A stretch of 64,000 nt of DNA from Geothrix sp. PMB-07 (GTDB lineage Bacteria > Acidobacteriota > Holophagae > Holophagales > Holophagaceae), in the NCBI RefSeq assembly GCF_030758935.1, contig NZ_CP132333.1, forward strand, positions 1,736,992 through 1,800,991. Reading direction: 5' to 3'. Below the pieces are notes generated by a model that was not told where the DNA came from, did not search any database, and was given only the letters and a program-made list of their open reading frames with translations. Both the position numbers and the translations under genes were made by a program. Below, in pieces: positions 18,313 to 27,666 of the stretch. The stretch's first letter is position 1. Every line of letters starts with the position of its first letter.

Positions 18313-19497
18313 ATGATCCGCCGGTCCATGTTCCCCCTGTTTCTCGGCGCCACCCTTCTGGGGGCGCCCTTGGTGGCTCAATCTGCGGCGCCTGTTACGC
18401 AGCTGGTGCAATCCATTCCGGCCGAGACCGACCTGGCGGATCCAGCGCTACCCTTCGCGAAGGATGCCTGGGTGGACATGATCCGCAAAGCCGTTGTCAG
18501 CATCGACGCGGCGGAATTCTATGTGACCAACCGGCCCGGAAGTGCGCTGGAGCCCGTCCTCGCCGAGCTGGAGAAGGCCGGAGCGCGGGGCGTGAAGGTG
18601 CGCTTCCTCCTGTCGGCGAAGATGCTGGAAAACGATCCGATCTCGGTGGCACGGCTCCGCCGCATTCCCGGCGCCCAGGTGCACAGCTTTGATCTGGCGG
18701 ACGTTTCCAAAGGCATTCTTCACGCCAAGTATTTTCTGGTGGATGAGAAGGAGGCCTTCATCGGCAGCCAGAACTTCGACTGGCGGGCCCTGGAGCACAT
18801 CCACGAACTGGGCGTGCGCACCGCGGAGCCCGTTATTCTGTCGCGGCTGGCGCGCCTCTTCGCCATTGATTGGGCCTTCGCCGCGGATGGGAAGCTACCG
18901 GTGTTCCCTGGTCTGCCCGGCATGTCCGCACACTCTCAGGTGGAGCTGGTGGCCAGCCCGCCCTTCCTGACTCCGAAAGACATCCGGCCCTCCATCGATG
19001 CGCTGGTGGATCTCATCGGCCAGGCACGGCAGAGCATTCGGGTTCAGCTGCTGACCTATTCGCCCATCGCAGGCCAGGATGGCTTTTGGCCCGTGCTGGA
19101 CAACGCCCTCCGGGCCGCTGCGGTGCGGGGCGTGAAGGTGCGGCTCATGGTGTCGGATTGGGTGCTAGGCAGCCGTGCCCTGCCTCATCTGAAAGCCCTC
19201 CGTCTGATTCCCAACCTGGAAGTGAAGGTGGTCTCCGTCCCCGAAGCCAAGGAGGGCCACATCCCCTTTGCCCGCACCATCCACAGCAAATACCTGGTGG
19301 TGGATGACACCCACCTGGCCCTGGGCACCAGCAACTGGGAGGAGAGCTACTTCAGCGGCTCTCGTAACGTCGAGCTGATTTTCCGGGATTCGCCTCTGGC
19401 GGCGCAGGCAACCCGCATCCACGACCGCCTCTGGGACAGCCGCTACGCCTTCGTGTTGGATCCGGCGAAGGTCTATGAGAAGCGCAAGGTCGACTAG
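18313..19497 (+). CDS. Exported phospholipase D-like (HKD) protein
   Basis: 394 residues from the ATG at 18313, giving a signal peptide (MIRRSMFPLFLGATLLGAPLVAQ). Two phospholipase D half-sites are present: LHAKYFLVDEKEAFIGSQN near residue 137 and IHSKYLVVDDTHLALGTSN near 318, each with the H-x-K-x4-D pattern and the following GSQN/GTSN. Two complete HKD motifs in one chain are what a catalytically competent monomer needs. Substrate may be phospholipid (phosphatidyltransferase or hydrolase) or another phosphodiester; the sequence does not decide. The stop overlaps that of mqnE by 4 bases (CTAG). Confidence 0.88.
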   Translation: MIRRSMFPLFLGATLLGAPLVAQSAAPVTQLVQSIPAETDLADPALPFAKDAWVDMIRKAVVSIDAAEFYVTNRPGSALEPVLAELEKAGARGVKVRFLLSAKMLENDPISVARLRRIPGAQVHSFDLADVSKGILHAKYFLVDEKEAFIGSQNFDWRALEHIHELGVRTAEPVILSRLARLFAIDWAFAADGKLPVFPGLPGMSAHSQVELVASPPFLTPKDIRPSIDALVDLIGQARQSIRVQLLTYSPIAGQDGFWPVLDNALRAAAVRGVKVRLMVSDWVLGSRALPHLKALRLIPNLEVKVVSVPEAKEGHIPFARTIHSKYLVVDDTHLALGTSNWEESYFSGSRNVELIFRDSPLAAQATRIHDRLWDSRYAFVLDPAKVYEKRKVD

Positions 19498-20621
19498 ACC
19501 GCGGCGTAGACGTTGTAGAGGTTGTCCCGTTCCAGGGCCTCGAAGCCGGCTTCGCGGATGAGGCGTACCAGCTCGCTCTGCTGCAGGCCCTGCGGGCTCT
19601 TGGCGCCGGCCAGGTGGGCGATCTCCTCGGCGATGACGGTGCCGTCGAGGTCGTCTGCGCCATAGCTGAGCCCGGCCTGGGCGAGCCCAGGCGAGATCAT
19701 CACCCAGTAGGCCTTGATGTGCGGAATATTGTCGAGCAGCAGCCGGGCCACGGCGATTTCCCGCAGGTCCTGGGTGCCCGTGGTCTCGTGGATGACGTGG
19801 GTGGCGCTCAGCTCGTTGTCCTCGTTCTGGTAGGCCAGGGGGATGAAGGCCAGGAAGCCGGTGTAGCCTGCGGCGAGGGATTCATCCTGCAGCTTGCGCA
19901 GGCGGAGCAGGTGGTCGACCCGGTGCTTCGGCTCCTCGATGTGGCCGTAGAGCATGGTGCAGTTGGTGGGCAGGCCCTTGCGGTGGCAGATGGCAGCTGT
20001 ATCCAGCCAGACCTGGGCGTCCTTCTTGCCGATGCAGATCTTCTCGCGGATGTCCTCGTCGAAGATCTCGGCGCCGCCGCCCGGGCAGCTCTCCAGACCC
20101 GCCGCCATGCAGCGGTCCAGGAAGGCCTCGGTGCTCAGGCCCGAAATTCGCGCGTAGTAATCCATCTCGATCATGGTGAAAACCTTGAGGTGGATGGCGG
20201 GGAAGCGGGCCTTGATCTTGCGGAACAGATCCTCGAAATAGTCGATCTTCAGCTTCGGGTTGTGGCCCGAGGTCATGTGCAGTTCGCGCACGCCCAGGTT
20301 TTCGGGCTGCTCCAACTCGCGGATGATGTCTTCGGCGGACAGGGCGTAGGCCCGGGGATCGCCCGGCTTGGCCTGGAAGGCGCAGAACTGGCAGTGGGTG
20401 TAGCAGACGTTGGTGTAGGAAAGGCGGCGGCTCTTCACGTAGTAGGCGGCGCGGCCGTGCTTCTGCAGGCGCACATGGTGGGCCATGGCGCCTACGCCAT
20501 TGAGGTCGGGCGTGGCGTAGAGCAGCAGGCCATCCTCGAAACTCAGGCGCTCTCCGCGCAGCACCTTGTCCGCGAGGGGCAGCAGGCGGGGGTCGCGGAT
20601 CCTCGAATGAAGTGACAACAT
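19494..20621 (-). CDS. mqnE: Aminofutalosine synthase MqnE (radical SAM)
   Basis: 375 residues. The radical SAM cluster is C73-x3-C77-x2-C80 in NVCYTHCQFCAF, followed by ELHMTSGHNPKLKIDYFEDLF and the family phrase SCPGGGAEIFDEDIREKI. GAVE of the related MqnC is replaced by this GGGAEIFD, which favours MqnE. It joins 3-[(1-carboxyvinyl)oxy]benzoate and SAM to give aminofutalosine, the first committed radical step of the futalosine menaquinone route. None of mqnA, mqnB, mqnC or mqnD is in the window. The start has GAGG five bases upstream. It is the last gene of a minus-strand run that begins at 27666. Confidence 0.93.
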   Translation of the reverse strand: MLSLHSRIRDPRLLPLADKVLRGERLSFEDGLLLYATPDLNGVGAMAHHVRLQKHGRAAYYVKSRRLSYTNVCYTHCQFCAFQAKPGDPRAYALSAEDIIRELEQPENLGVRELHMTSGHNPKLKIDYFEDLFRKIKARFPAIHLKVFTMIEMDYYARISGLSTEAFLDRCMAAGLESCPGGGAEIFDEDIREKICIGKKDAQVWLDTAAICHRKGLPTNCTMLYGHIEEPKHRVDHLLRLRKLQDESLAAGYTGFLAFIPLAYQNEDNELSATHVIHETTGTQDLREIAVARLLLDNIPHIKAYWVMISPGLAQAGLSYGADDLDGTVIAEEIAHLAGAKSPQGLQQSELVRLIREAGFEALERDNLYNVYAAV

Positions 20622-20674
20622 CGATACCTCGGTCCACCAGTGTAACGCCGGTGGGAGGATGCCCGAAGCGGCGC

Positions 20675-22417
20675 TCAGGAGAGGCCGGGCAGGCGGATCT
20701 GGAAGATGGTCCCCTGGCCTGGCATCGAGGTGAAGCGGATGCTGCCTCCCGCCTGCTCCAGCAGGCTCTTCACGCAGACCAAGCCCAGGCCCGTGCCGGA
20801 ACCCGAGGCCTTGGTGGTGAAGAAGGGCTGGAACACCTGACTCTGCATGTCTTCGGGGATGCCTTGGCCGGTGTCTTCGACCTCGAGCAGCGGGCCGGTC
20901 TCTGCTTCATGGGGTTGGGCACCGCGGGCGCGGAGGGTGATGGTGCCCCCCTCGGGCATGGCGTCGCGGGCGTTGCTCACCAGGTTCACGAGGGTTTGTT
21001 CCAGCAGGCCCCGGGTGCCTCGAAAGGGCATGGGCTCACCGGTACTGATCAGCCTCAGCTTTTGACTCCGCGGTAGCAGCACCTGCAACAGGGGTTGGAT
21101 CGAATGCAGCTCAGCTGTCAGGTCCATGGCCCGGGGCGCCTCGGCATCCTGGCGGCCCATGGCCATGAGCCGCCCGCTCAGTTTCGCCGCGTGCTGGGTG
21201 GCTTCCTGGACACGCACCATGTCCTCCCGGTTGGGCAGCTTGCCTTCGTCGAGATCCATGACCACCAGCTCTGCGCGCGTCTGAATGGCGTTCAGCACAT
21301 TGTTCATGTCGTGGGCCAGGCCCGCACCCATGGTGGCCATGGCATTGATGCGCTCGGTACGCAGCAGGATGCTCTGCACCTTTTCAAGCGCCTGGGTGCG
21401 TTCTGCCACGCGGGATTCGAGGTGCTGCGACAGGGCCGCGAAATCGCGCAGGGCCAGGTACTGCCGCAGCAGCAGCACCAAAATGAGGCTCAGAGCCAAC
21501 CAGACCAGGATGATCCGGTGCCCCGGCATCGCTCCAGTGGACAGCAGCCACCCGGCGAGTACGGCGGCCCCGAGGACCGGCACGTAGGGCAGCAGGTGGA
21601 CGATGCGCACGGGAGCATCCGCTCCGGATTGGGAGCGCACGGGTTGGGGCGATAGGGCTGCGCCCAGGTACGTCAAGGGGATGGCGTAGATGAGGGCACC
21701 GACTGGGAAGTGGAAGACGGGATTCCCCGAGAGGACATCCATGAGCCACTTGAAATTGTGCAGGCCCGCCAGCAGGAAGGCCGCTGCCAGCCAGCCCAGG
21801 GGGCCCCGCAGACGGCTTGGTTCGGGGAGGCAGAAGAACACCACCAGGCCCAGCAGCAGGTCGTAGACCAGGAAGGTGCCAAGCCAGACGAACCGATCCA
21901 GAAGCGGAAACCGGTCGCTGAGGAAGGCGGGCCCCAGCACCAGGCCCCACAGGATGAAGAAGGCGGCCAGGGCGAAGAGCAGACCATCCAGGCCGTGCCG
22001 GATTCGGGCGAAGCGGGTGGGCGGGGCCAGGTTCCAACTCAACAGCGTGCCAATGAAGAGACAGGAGCCCAGCACCTGCAGCAGGATGGTCAGCCGTGTC
22101 AGATAGCCTGGAGCAGGAATGCCGTAGAAGCCTGGAATCCGCATGACCTGCATGAGGGCGTTGATGAGCAGGGCGCAGCTGAGGAGCACCCAGCCGAGGG
22201 CCTCTGGACCGCGTTGCTTCGCCCGCAGCACGGAGGCACTCAGTGCCACCACGGTGAGTGCCACCAGCCCCAGCTGAAGCAGGCGGGTCTGCGCCATGCC
22301 GCTCAGGGCAAAGTGGGCCAACAGCCCGACCAGGAGGGCCAGGCTGGCCGCAGCGGCGAGGAAGGCATGACGAAAGAGGGGCGAGGCGGAGAACCGGGTC
22401 TGGCGAAGAAGAGTCAA
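20675..22417 (-). CDS. Multi-spanning membrane sensor histidine kinase
   Basis: 580 residues. About ten hydrophobic segments occupy residues 15-320 with little extracytoplasmic sequence, suggesting a sensor that reads the membrane or a small lipophilic signal. A coiled linker (325-355) leads to HisKA with H369 in GAGLAHDMNNVLNAIQ. A full HATPase_c follows: N-box LVNLVSNARDAM, G1 EDTGQGIPEDM, F-box FQPFFTTK and G2 GSGTGLGLVCVKSLL. The N-terminus overlaps the pyrD stop by 4 bases, so the two are translationally linked. No response regulator gene is adjacent; the nearest receiver is at 53981-54358. Confidence 0.9.
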   Translation of the reverse strand: MTLLRQTRFSASPLFRHAFLAAAASLALLVGLLAHFALSGMAQTRLLQLGLVALTVVALSASVLRAKQRGPEALGWVLLSCALLINALMQVMRIPGFYGIPAPGYLTRLTILLQVLGSCLFIGTLLSWNLAPPTRFARIRHGLDGLLFALAAFFILWGLVLGPAFLSDRFPLLDRFVWLGTFLVYDLLLGLVVFFCLPEPSRLRGPLGWLAAAFLLAGLHNFKWLMDVLSGNPVFHFPVGALIYAIPLTYLGAALSPQPVRSQSGADAPVRIVHLLPYVPVLGAAVLAGWLLSTGAMPGHRIILVWLALSLILVLLLRQYLALRDFAALSQHLESRVAERTQALEKVQSILLRTERINAMATMGAGLAHDMNNVLNAIQTRAELVVMDLDEGKLPNREDMVRVQEATQHAAKLSGRLMAMGRQDAEAPRAMDLTAELHSIQPLLQVLLPRSQKLRLISTGEPMPFRGTRGLLEQTLVNLVSNARDAMPEGGTITLRARGAQPHEAETGPLLEVEDTGQGIPEDMQSQVFQPFFTTKASGSGTGLGLVCVKSLLEQAGGSIRFTSMPGQGTIFQIRLPGLS

Positions 22418-23448
22418 TGCGACCTCGGGTGTTCGGCAAGACCCTGGTGGATGCGCCCCACCAGGCTGGGCCCTTCGAAAATCAGGGCGCTGTAGACCTG
22501 CGCCAGGGCCGCGCCATCATCCAAGGCGCCTTGAACGTCGGCCGCGGAACCCAGGCCGCCGCAGGCGACCAGGGGCAGCCGCCCCGCCAGTGCCGCGAGG
22601 ATGCGCTGGCGAACCTGCCGGGCCTTGTCCTTGAGCGGGACGCCGCTCAGGCCACCGGCGCCCTTGCTTTCCACGAAGGCGCGCAGCGGCTCCTGCACCA
22701 CGCCGCGATCCAGCGTCGTGTTGGTGGCGATGAGGCCTGAGATGCCTGCGGCCACGGCCACTTCCACGATGGCGTCGAGGTCCTCCGGGGCCAGGTCCGG
22801 CGCGAGTTTGAGCAGCAACGGTTGGCGCTCCAAGCCCATCTCCTTGCGCAGGTCCAGCATGCCCGCCAGCAGGGGCTTCAATGCCTCCGGGGCCTGAAGG
22901 TTCCGCAACCCGGGTGTGTTCGGACTGCTTACGTTCAGGGCGATGTAGTCCACCTGGGGGGCGATGAGGCGGTAGGCGGCGCGGTAGTCATTGAGGGCAT
23001 CCGCCTCCGGCGTCTCCTTGTTCTTGCCCAGGTTGCCACCCACGACGAGGCCCGCGGGGCGGCGGCGCAGGCGCGCGGCGACCACTTCGGCGCCCTCGCT
23101 GTTGAAACCCATGCGGTTGAGGATCAGCCCCGCCTCGGGAAAGCGGAAGATCCGAGGTTTGGGATTGCCGGGCTGAGGCCGCGGTGTAACCGTGCCCACC
23201 TCCACATGGCCGAAGCCCAGGGATTTCCACAGGGGCAGCAGGGTGGCGCCCTTGTCCAGACCAGCTGCCAGCCCAAGCGGCGTGGGAAATGAAAGGCCGA
23301 GTGCTTGGCAGCGCAGGGATGCAGGTAAGGCGGGTTTGGGCAGCCACGGCCAAGCGCAAGCGCGGGCTCCCATCCAGAAGGTGAGGTTGTGCGCGGTCTC
23401 GGGATCCAGCCGGAAGATCAGGGGGCGCAGCGCGCCGTATAAATCCAT
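22414..23448 (-). CDS. pyrD: Dihydroorotate dehydrogenase (quinone), class 2
   Basis: 344 residues starting MDLYGALRPLIFRLDPETAHN. That amphipathic N-terminal helix is characteristic of the membrane-associated class 2 enzyme, which passes electrons to quinone. Also present are GLAAGLDKGATLLPLWKSLGFGHVEVGTVTPRPQPGNPKPRIFR, the FMN-binding NVSSPNTPGLR loop with the class 2 catalytic Ser, and ATNTTLDR, GGLSG and GGLGSAADV. The ATG at 23448 shares its first base with the stop of the preceding lipoprotein gene (TGATG), indicating coupled translation. It catalyses dihydroorotate to orotate in pyrimidine synthesis; here the acceptor is presumably menaquinone. Confidence 0.96.
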   Translation of the reverse strand: MDLYGALRPLIFRLDPETAHNLTFWMGARACAWPWLPKPALPASLRCQALGLSFPTPLGLAAGLDKGATLLPLWKSLGFGHVEVGTVTPRPQPGNPKPRIFRFPEAGLILNRMGFNSEGAEVVAARLRRRPAGLVVGGNLGKNKETPEADALNDYRAAYRLIAPQVDYIALNVSSPNTPGLRNLQAPEALKPLLAGMLDLRKEMGLERQPLLLKLAPDLAPEDLDAIVEVAVAAGISGLIATNTTLDRGVVQEPLRAFVESKGAGGLSGVPLKDKARQVRQRILAALAGRLPLVACGGLGSAADVQGALDDGAALAQVYSALIFEGPSLVGRIHQGLAEHPRSH

Positions 23449-23834
23449 CACTTCACCGTGACGGTGGCCGTGGCGGTGACTTCCGGGAAATCCTCGCGGG
23501 TGACCTTCACGTGATAGACGCCTGCCGCAGTGGGAGCGGTGTAGAGGCCGCTGCCGCTGATGGTGCCACCGCCAACTTCTACCACTTCCCACTTCACAGG
23601 CTGCCGCAGGTAGCGCACGCCCTCGGGATAGTTGATTTCTGCCTGGAAAACTTGAGTGGCGCCAACGGACAGGCTGATGGCCCTGGGGCGCAGGCTCAGA
23701 ACGGGGGTGAAGGGTTCGGTGTTCTTTGCGGCGGTGTTGGGAGGCACGGTGGTTTCCGGAGTTCCGCACGCGATGGTCAGTGCCGCAAAAGCCAGGGCGG
23801 GGGCGAGGGTGAGAAAGGAAAAGGATCGAAGCAT
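23448..23834 (-). CDS. Small lipoprotein with Ig-like (BIG2-type) domain
   Basis: 128 residues. A lipoprotein signal peptide ends in LTIAC, so Cys23 should be lipidated. A short Pro/Thr-rich linker follows, then a single bacterial Ig-like domain: LSLRPRAISLSVGATQVFQAEI, VKWEVVEVGGGTISGSGLYTAP and GVYHVKVTREDFPEVTATATVTV. This pattern (claim about S at position 'ISLSVG', 'GLYTAP', 'ATVTV') is typical of BIG2 modules that act as spacers or adhesive units on the cell surface. It is coupled to pyrD by a one-base overlap, but no functional link is obvious. Confidence 0.82.
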   Translation of the reverse strand: MLRSFSFLTLAPALAFAALTIACGTPETTVPPNTAAKNTEPFTPVLSLRPRAISLSVGATQVFQAEINYPEGVRYLRQPVKWEVVEVGGGTISGSGLYTAPTAAGVYHVKVTREDFPEVTATATVTVK

Positions 23835-23844
23835 GGTCAGGCTT

Positions 23845-24507
23845 TCAAATGCCGGTCATCACCGTGGCGTGGTCCATGACGAGTGGCGGTTCCGTTTTCG
23901 CTTGAACCTCTTCCCTGGTGACGCCGGGGGCCACCTCCACCAGGCGCAGGCCCTCTCGGCCGGGCACCACGTCGATGACGGCCAGATCGGTGATGATGCG
24001 ATGCACGCAGCGCTGGCCCGTGAGGGGCAGGTCGCATTTGCGCAGGATCTTGAACTCGCCGTTCTTGTTGGTGTGCTCCATGACCACCACCACGCGCTTG
24101 GCGGCGGCGACGAGATCCATGGCGCCGCCCATGCCCTTCACCATCTTGCCGGGGATCATCCAGTTGGCGAGGTTGCCCTCCATGTCCACCTGCATGGCGC
24201 CCAGGATGCTGAGGTCGATCTTGCCGCCGCGGATCATGCCGAAGCTGTCGGCGCTGCTGAAGAAGCTGGCGCCGGGGGCCGTGGTGACCGTCTGCTTGCC
24301 GGCGTTGATGAGATCGGCGTCCACCTCTTCAGGCGTGGGGAAGGGGCCGATGCCCAGCAATCCGTTCTCGCTCTGCAGGATGACTTCCATGCCTTCGGGG
24401 ATGGCGTTGGCCACCATGGTGGGGATGCCGATGCCGAGGTTCACGTAGTAGCCATCACGCAGTTCCTGCGCGGCACGGCGGACAAGTTGATCGCGGGACA
24501 GCGCCAT
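23845..24507 (-). CDS. scoB: 3-oxoacid CoA-transferase subunit B
   Basis: 220 residues, the normal length of a stand-alone beta subunit. Motifs are [17 protein letters not shown], the catalytic glutamate in [51 protein letters not shown] and [23 protein letters not shown]. The enzyme moves CoA between succinyl-CoA and acetoacetate or related acids. The alpha subunit gene normally lies immediately upstream, but the upstream neighbour here is a Wzi-like membrane protein. The partner must therefore be elsewhere, or this copy is an orphan. Confidence 0.92.
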   Translation of the reverse strand: MALSRDQLVRRAAQELRDGYYVNLGIGIPTMVANAIPEGMEVILQSENGLLGIGPFPTPEEVDADLINAGKQTVTTAPGASFFSSADSFGMIRGGKIDLSILGAMQVDMEGNLANWMIPGKMVKGMGGAMDLVAAAKRVVVVMEHTNKNGEFKILRKCDLPLTGQRCVHRIITDLAVIDVVPGREGLRLVEVAPGVTREEVQAKTEPPLVMDHATVMTGI

Positions 24508-24556
24508 TCGGACCTCGAGCAGTAGCCATCAGGATAGCGCAGGCCGGGCGATCGGT

Positions 24557-25852
24557 TCAGAACACCCGGAACGCTTGGAAGATGCTGAAGCTCCAGCCCC
24601 AGCGGGGGCCTTGCGTCGCAGGTTCCTGGCGCAGCGAAGCCAGGGAGGCTCCCAGGCGTCCGTTGGACGTGCGCCATTGGGCCTCGACCTGCAGAAACCA
24701 GGCGGCAGGGCCGCAGGGTTGATCCAGTGAGGCGGTGGCCCGGATCAGCCGGACATGGCTCTGGCCCTCCAGGAAGAAGGGCGTCCCCAGCGCAACCGTG
24801 CGCGTGATCGCCTGGCGCCAGTAGGCATCGCCAAGGGGGTCGCCGTGGCTGGAGAAGCCCGCGAGGGTGGTGGGCTGGAGGAAGGGGCCCGCCGAAATGG
24901 GATGGACAGGGCGGGCGGGCCCGGCATATTCCGCGCCCACATCCCATCCATCCCAGACCAGCTGGAGGTTGGCCAGGTTCCGGGCCGGGTTCAGGGCCAA
25001 GGCCTGGCCCTCCGGGGTGGCGCTGCGGCTGAATTGAAACGTGGCCCCCCGGGCATGGAGGGTCTGGGCCAGAAGGGGGATGCGAACCTTGGCTTCCACC
25101 AGGGCCTGGGTGTGCTTGACTCGGGGCCCGGAAGGCTCCGTTTCGCCCTCCAGACTGATGGCGCCCAGACCGAGCTCGAGCAAGCCCGCGGCCTGCATGC
25201 GGAGCATGGCGCCCTGTAACTGGGGGCGGGTCAGGACTAGCCCGGCCGTGCGGGCGGCCAGTCCCGCGTTGCGATCGGCGGCCCACTGGGGAATCGGCGC
25301 CGCGCTTTCGAGGCGGCCTATGAAGGTTTCCAGGCGCCAGGTCGTTTCGAGAATTGATGCCTCGGGTGTGATCAGGCTGAGCCGCGGAAAGGCCCGGGTT
25401 TGAGCCCCCAACAACTCACCACCGAGCAGGCTGACGCCCCAATCAAAAGGGGCCTGCTCCAGCGCGACGCGCCAACCGGATTCGGTCTGATAGGCGAGGG
25501 CGGCGCGATGAAGGGTGCCGCGGGTGGAACCGTGGTCGCGCAGACCCAGCGCGGTGAAGGCGAAGGACCAGCCTCCCCGCACATAGCGCCCCTGCAGGCC
25601 CAACCCCCAGCCCTGGCTGCCGTGCCCCATGCCTTCCCCATCCAACAGAGGCGCGTAGAGGCCGTCGGAACCCGCGCCGCCCCACCCCACTTCAAGGGAG
25701 GGCACGGACGAGGGCTCCAGAGGCCTCTGGCCCTGGGCCCAATCCAGCCGCGCCTGTCGCAGCGCGGTGGCGCCATCCTGCAGGAGCGGGGCCTGGGCGA
25801 AGGCTTCGGAAACCGCGAAGGCAAGCAGGAGCGGCCATTGCCCTCCTTTCAC
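24557..25852 (-). CDS. Outer-membrane beta-barrel, capsule assembly Wzi-like
   Basis: 431 residues with a signal peptide (MKGGQWPLLLAFAVSEAFAQ). The rest alternates short aromatic-ended strands and Gly-rich turns and ends in Phe (IFQAFRVF), as expected for an outer-membrane barrel. It is a divergent paralogue of the protein at 37308-38936: both contain a GWR-ALE-PF-WG segment, FPR at the start of a strand, P-WAADR, and a GDP-GDA...TRTV segment. The second copy sits in the glycan locus, which supports a Wzi-type role in holding polysaccharide at the surface, but the family assignment is by motif impression. Its start overlaps the cyclophilin stop by 4 bases (ATGA), so they share a transcript. 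Confidence 0.6.
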   Translation of the reverse strand: MKGGQWPLLLAFAVSEAFAQAPLLQDGATALRQARLDWAQGQRPLEPSSVPSLEVGWGGAGSDGLYAPLLDGEGMGHGSQGWGLGLQGRYVRGGWSFAFTALGLRDHGSTRGTLHRAALAYQTESGWRVALEQAPFDWGVSLLGGELLGAQTRAFPRLSLITPEASILETTWRLETFIGRLESAAPIPQWAADRNAGLAARTAGLVLTRPQLQGAMLRMQAAGLLELGLGAISLEGETEPSGPRVKHTQALVEAKVRIPLLAQTLHARGATFQFSRSATPEGQALALNPARNLANLQLVWDGWDVGAEYAGPARPVHPISAGPFLQPTTLAGFSSHGDPLGDAYWRQAITRTVALGTPFFLEGQSHVRLIRATASLDQPCGPAAWFLQVEAQWRTSNGRLGASLASLRQEPATQGPRWGWSFSIFQAFRVF

Positions 25853-27666
25853 GGTTCCAGCACTTTGATGGTGAGGATTCGGGCGCCCAGCTCCAGGTCA
25901 TCGAGCAGGGGCAGGGCCTGATCCAGGTCTTCCACTTCGCCCAGGCGCGTGTACTTGCCCGTGAGGTGGGGCGTGCCATTGGTGGTGATGAAGAATTGGC
26001 TGCCGCCGGTGTCCTTGCCGGACAGGGCCATGCCCACGCTGCCGGGGCCATACCAGGTGAGGCTGTTCTCGCAGCGGACGTTATAGCCCGGGCCGCCGTC
26101 CATGGTGTCGAAGGGCGAGCCCATCTGCACCACGAAGTCCGGCACCACCCGGGGGACCAGCCGCCCGTTGAAGTACCCGGCCCGCGCCAGCAGCACCAGG
26201 TTGGCGACGTTCATGGGAGCCACCGTGGGATCGAGCCGGAGCGTGACGCTCCGCTTTCCGGCGAAGGTGATGCGCACCCGCACAGGTTGGCCCCGTTCGG
26301 CCAGGTGAGTGGCTTCCTTCAGGATGGCTTCATGCGTGCTGGTCGGCGCGGGCGCCGCGGGCCAGGCCGTGGCGGGATCCAGCTTCACCAGGGCCTGGTG
26401 GGCTTCCCAGCGGCAGGTCCAGTCGGGATGCTGCAGCCAGGGCCGCAGCTGAGCCTTCTGTTCATCGGGCGTCAGCTTCCAGCGGCTGTAGCTCTGAATG
26501 AGGGTCTGCTGGGATTCAAACTGGCCATCCGCCCAGGTCCGCTGAGTCAATGCGGCCAGATCGGCCGGGGCCGCAGGAAGATCGTCGATGGCCGCCGCGC
26601 GGCCCAGGGGATCCTTGCCCGCCAGGAGTTCAGCCCGCACACGATCCGCCTGGGTGGGGCTCTGCTTGCGCAGGGCGGGCAGCAGGGTGCCCAGCATGAG
26701 GGGTGTCGTGGCGCCGAGGGGCGGTTCTTGTGCCAGGGCCGTCTGGATGGAGGGCAGGGGCGTCTCCAGCTTGGCCAGAGCCTGGTAGCCGTACCAGGTG
26801 GCCAGGGGGCTGGTGGCGCAAGACCAGGGCCCGCCCTGCACCTGGAAGGCTTCCGCTGGGGCGGGGCTCGGAACCCCCTCCGAAAGGCGGGACAGGATGC
26901 CGACGCAGGCCTGGTTCAGCACGGCCTCCGTGGGACGCTGCACCCCCAGCCGAGGCCAGATGGGCGAATCGGGGCTGAGGGTTTTGAACGCGCTCAGGGC
27001 CAGCTCGCGCCGCTGGGCCCAAGGGGCCCGATTCCATGCATCCAGCAGGGCGAGCAGGCTGCCGGGCGTGGCCTTCACTGGAGGCAGCAGGTCCTTCTCC
27101 TTGCCTGCCATGACCAGGCGCAGCCGCGCGGCCTGGGCCCGCACAGGATCCACCTTGCCTGTCTTCTGAAGGGCATCTAGGAAGGCTTGCAGGCTGGGCG
27201 AAACCTCGGCGCCATTCAGGCGGGCCGAGGCGATGGCCGCCTCCAGGTGCAGGTGGCGGGGCCAGGCGCTGGCATCGGCCGGGCCCAGGCCATTGAGGGG
27301 GCTTAAGGCCTTGGAGCTTTTCAGGCGGTTGAGGAAGAACAGCGCGGTGAAGCGATCCTGCGGCGTGCGGGCGGTTTGGGCCTTCACTTCCCAGACCTCC
27401 AGGGTGGGCTTCTCCAATTCCGGTGGCAGCAAAGGTGAGGTGCCCGGTGCGCCAATGCGTTGTTGGGCACGTTCCAACAGCGCCCGATCCGCGGGGGACA
27501 GGGCTGCCTTCTGCGTCTCTATGAAGGCAAGGGGTTGGCGCGACCACTCGGCCTGGATGGCTTCGCGCACCGTGAAATGAGGCAACTGTGTCTGCGGCCC
27601 GGCTTGGGCAAAGGCGGCTTGAGGGGCGAGCAGGGACAGCGGCAACAGGCTGAGCAGGGGGCGCAT
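25849..27666 (-). CDS. Exported cyclophilin-type peptidyl-prolyl isomerase with long N-terminal extension
   Basis: 605 residues from the ATG at 27666 (GAGG five bases upstream; an in-frame GTG lies at 27672). A signal peptide is followed by about 420 residues of Leu/Ala-rich helical repeats (for example LRPWLQHPDWTCRWEAHQALVKL, which resembles a HEAT-type unit). The C-terminal 155 residues are a cyclophilin domain: VTLRLDPTVAPMNVANLVLLARAGYFNG, VPDFVVQMGSP, GSVGMALSGKDTGGSQFFITTNGTPHLTGKYTRLGEV. The catalytic Arg of the FHRVIP motif is retained as VPRVVPDF. The fusion suggests a periplasmic folding factor whose helical part recruits clients. The next gene downstream is a predicted outer-membrane barrel, a plausible client (inference). 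Confidence 0.85.
   Translation of the reverse strand: MRPLLSLLPLSLLAPQAAFAQAGPQTQLPHFTVREAIQAEWSRQPLAFIETQKAALSPADRALLERAQQRIGAPGTSPLLPPELEKPTLEVWEVKAQTARTPQDRFTALFFLNRLKSSKALSPLNGLGPADASAWPRHLHLEAAIASARLNGAEVSPSLQAFLDALQKTGKVDPVRAQAARLRLVMAGKEKDLLPPVKATPGSLLALLDAWNRAPWAQRRELALSAFKTLSPDSPIWPRLGVQRPTEAVLNQACVGILSRLSEGVPSPAPAEAFQVQGGPWSCATSPLATWYGYQALAKLETPLPSIQTALAQEPPLGATTPLMLGTLLPALRKQSPTQADRVRAELLAGKDPLGRAAAIDDLPAAPADLAALTQRTWADGQFESQQTLIQSYSRWKLTPDEQKAQLRPWLQHPDWTCRWEAHQALVKLDPATAWPAAPAPTSTHEAILKEATHLAERGQPVRVRITFAGKRSVTLRLDPTVAPMNVANLVLLARAGYFNGRLVPRVVPDFVVQMGSPFDTMDGGPGYNVRCENSLTWYGPGSVGMALSGKDTGGSQFFITTNGTPHLTGKYTRLGEVEDLDQALPLLDDLELGARILTIKVLEP

Noticed and set aside
18247-18313. 6S RNA gene beside 5-formyl-THF cycloligase
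   Set aside because: The gap is only 65 bases and holds the divergent start of the phospholipase-D-like gene; no long imperfect hairpin is present.
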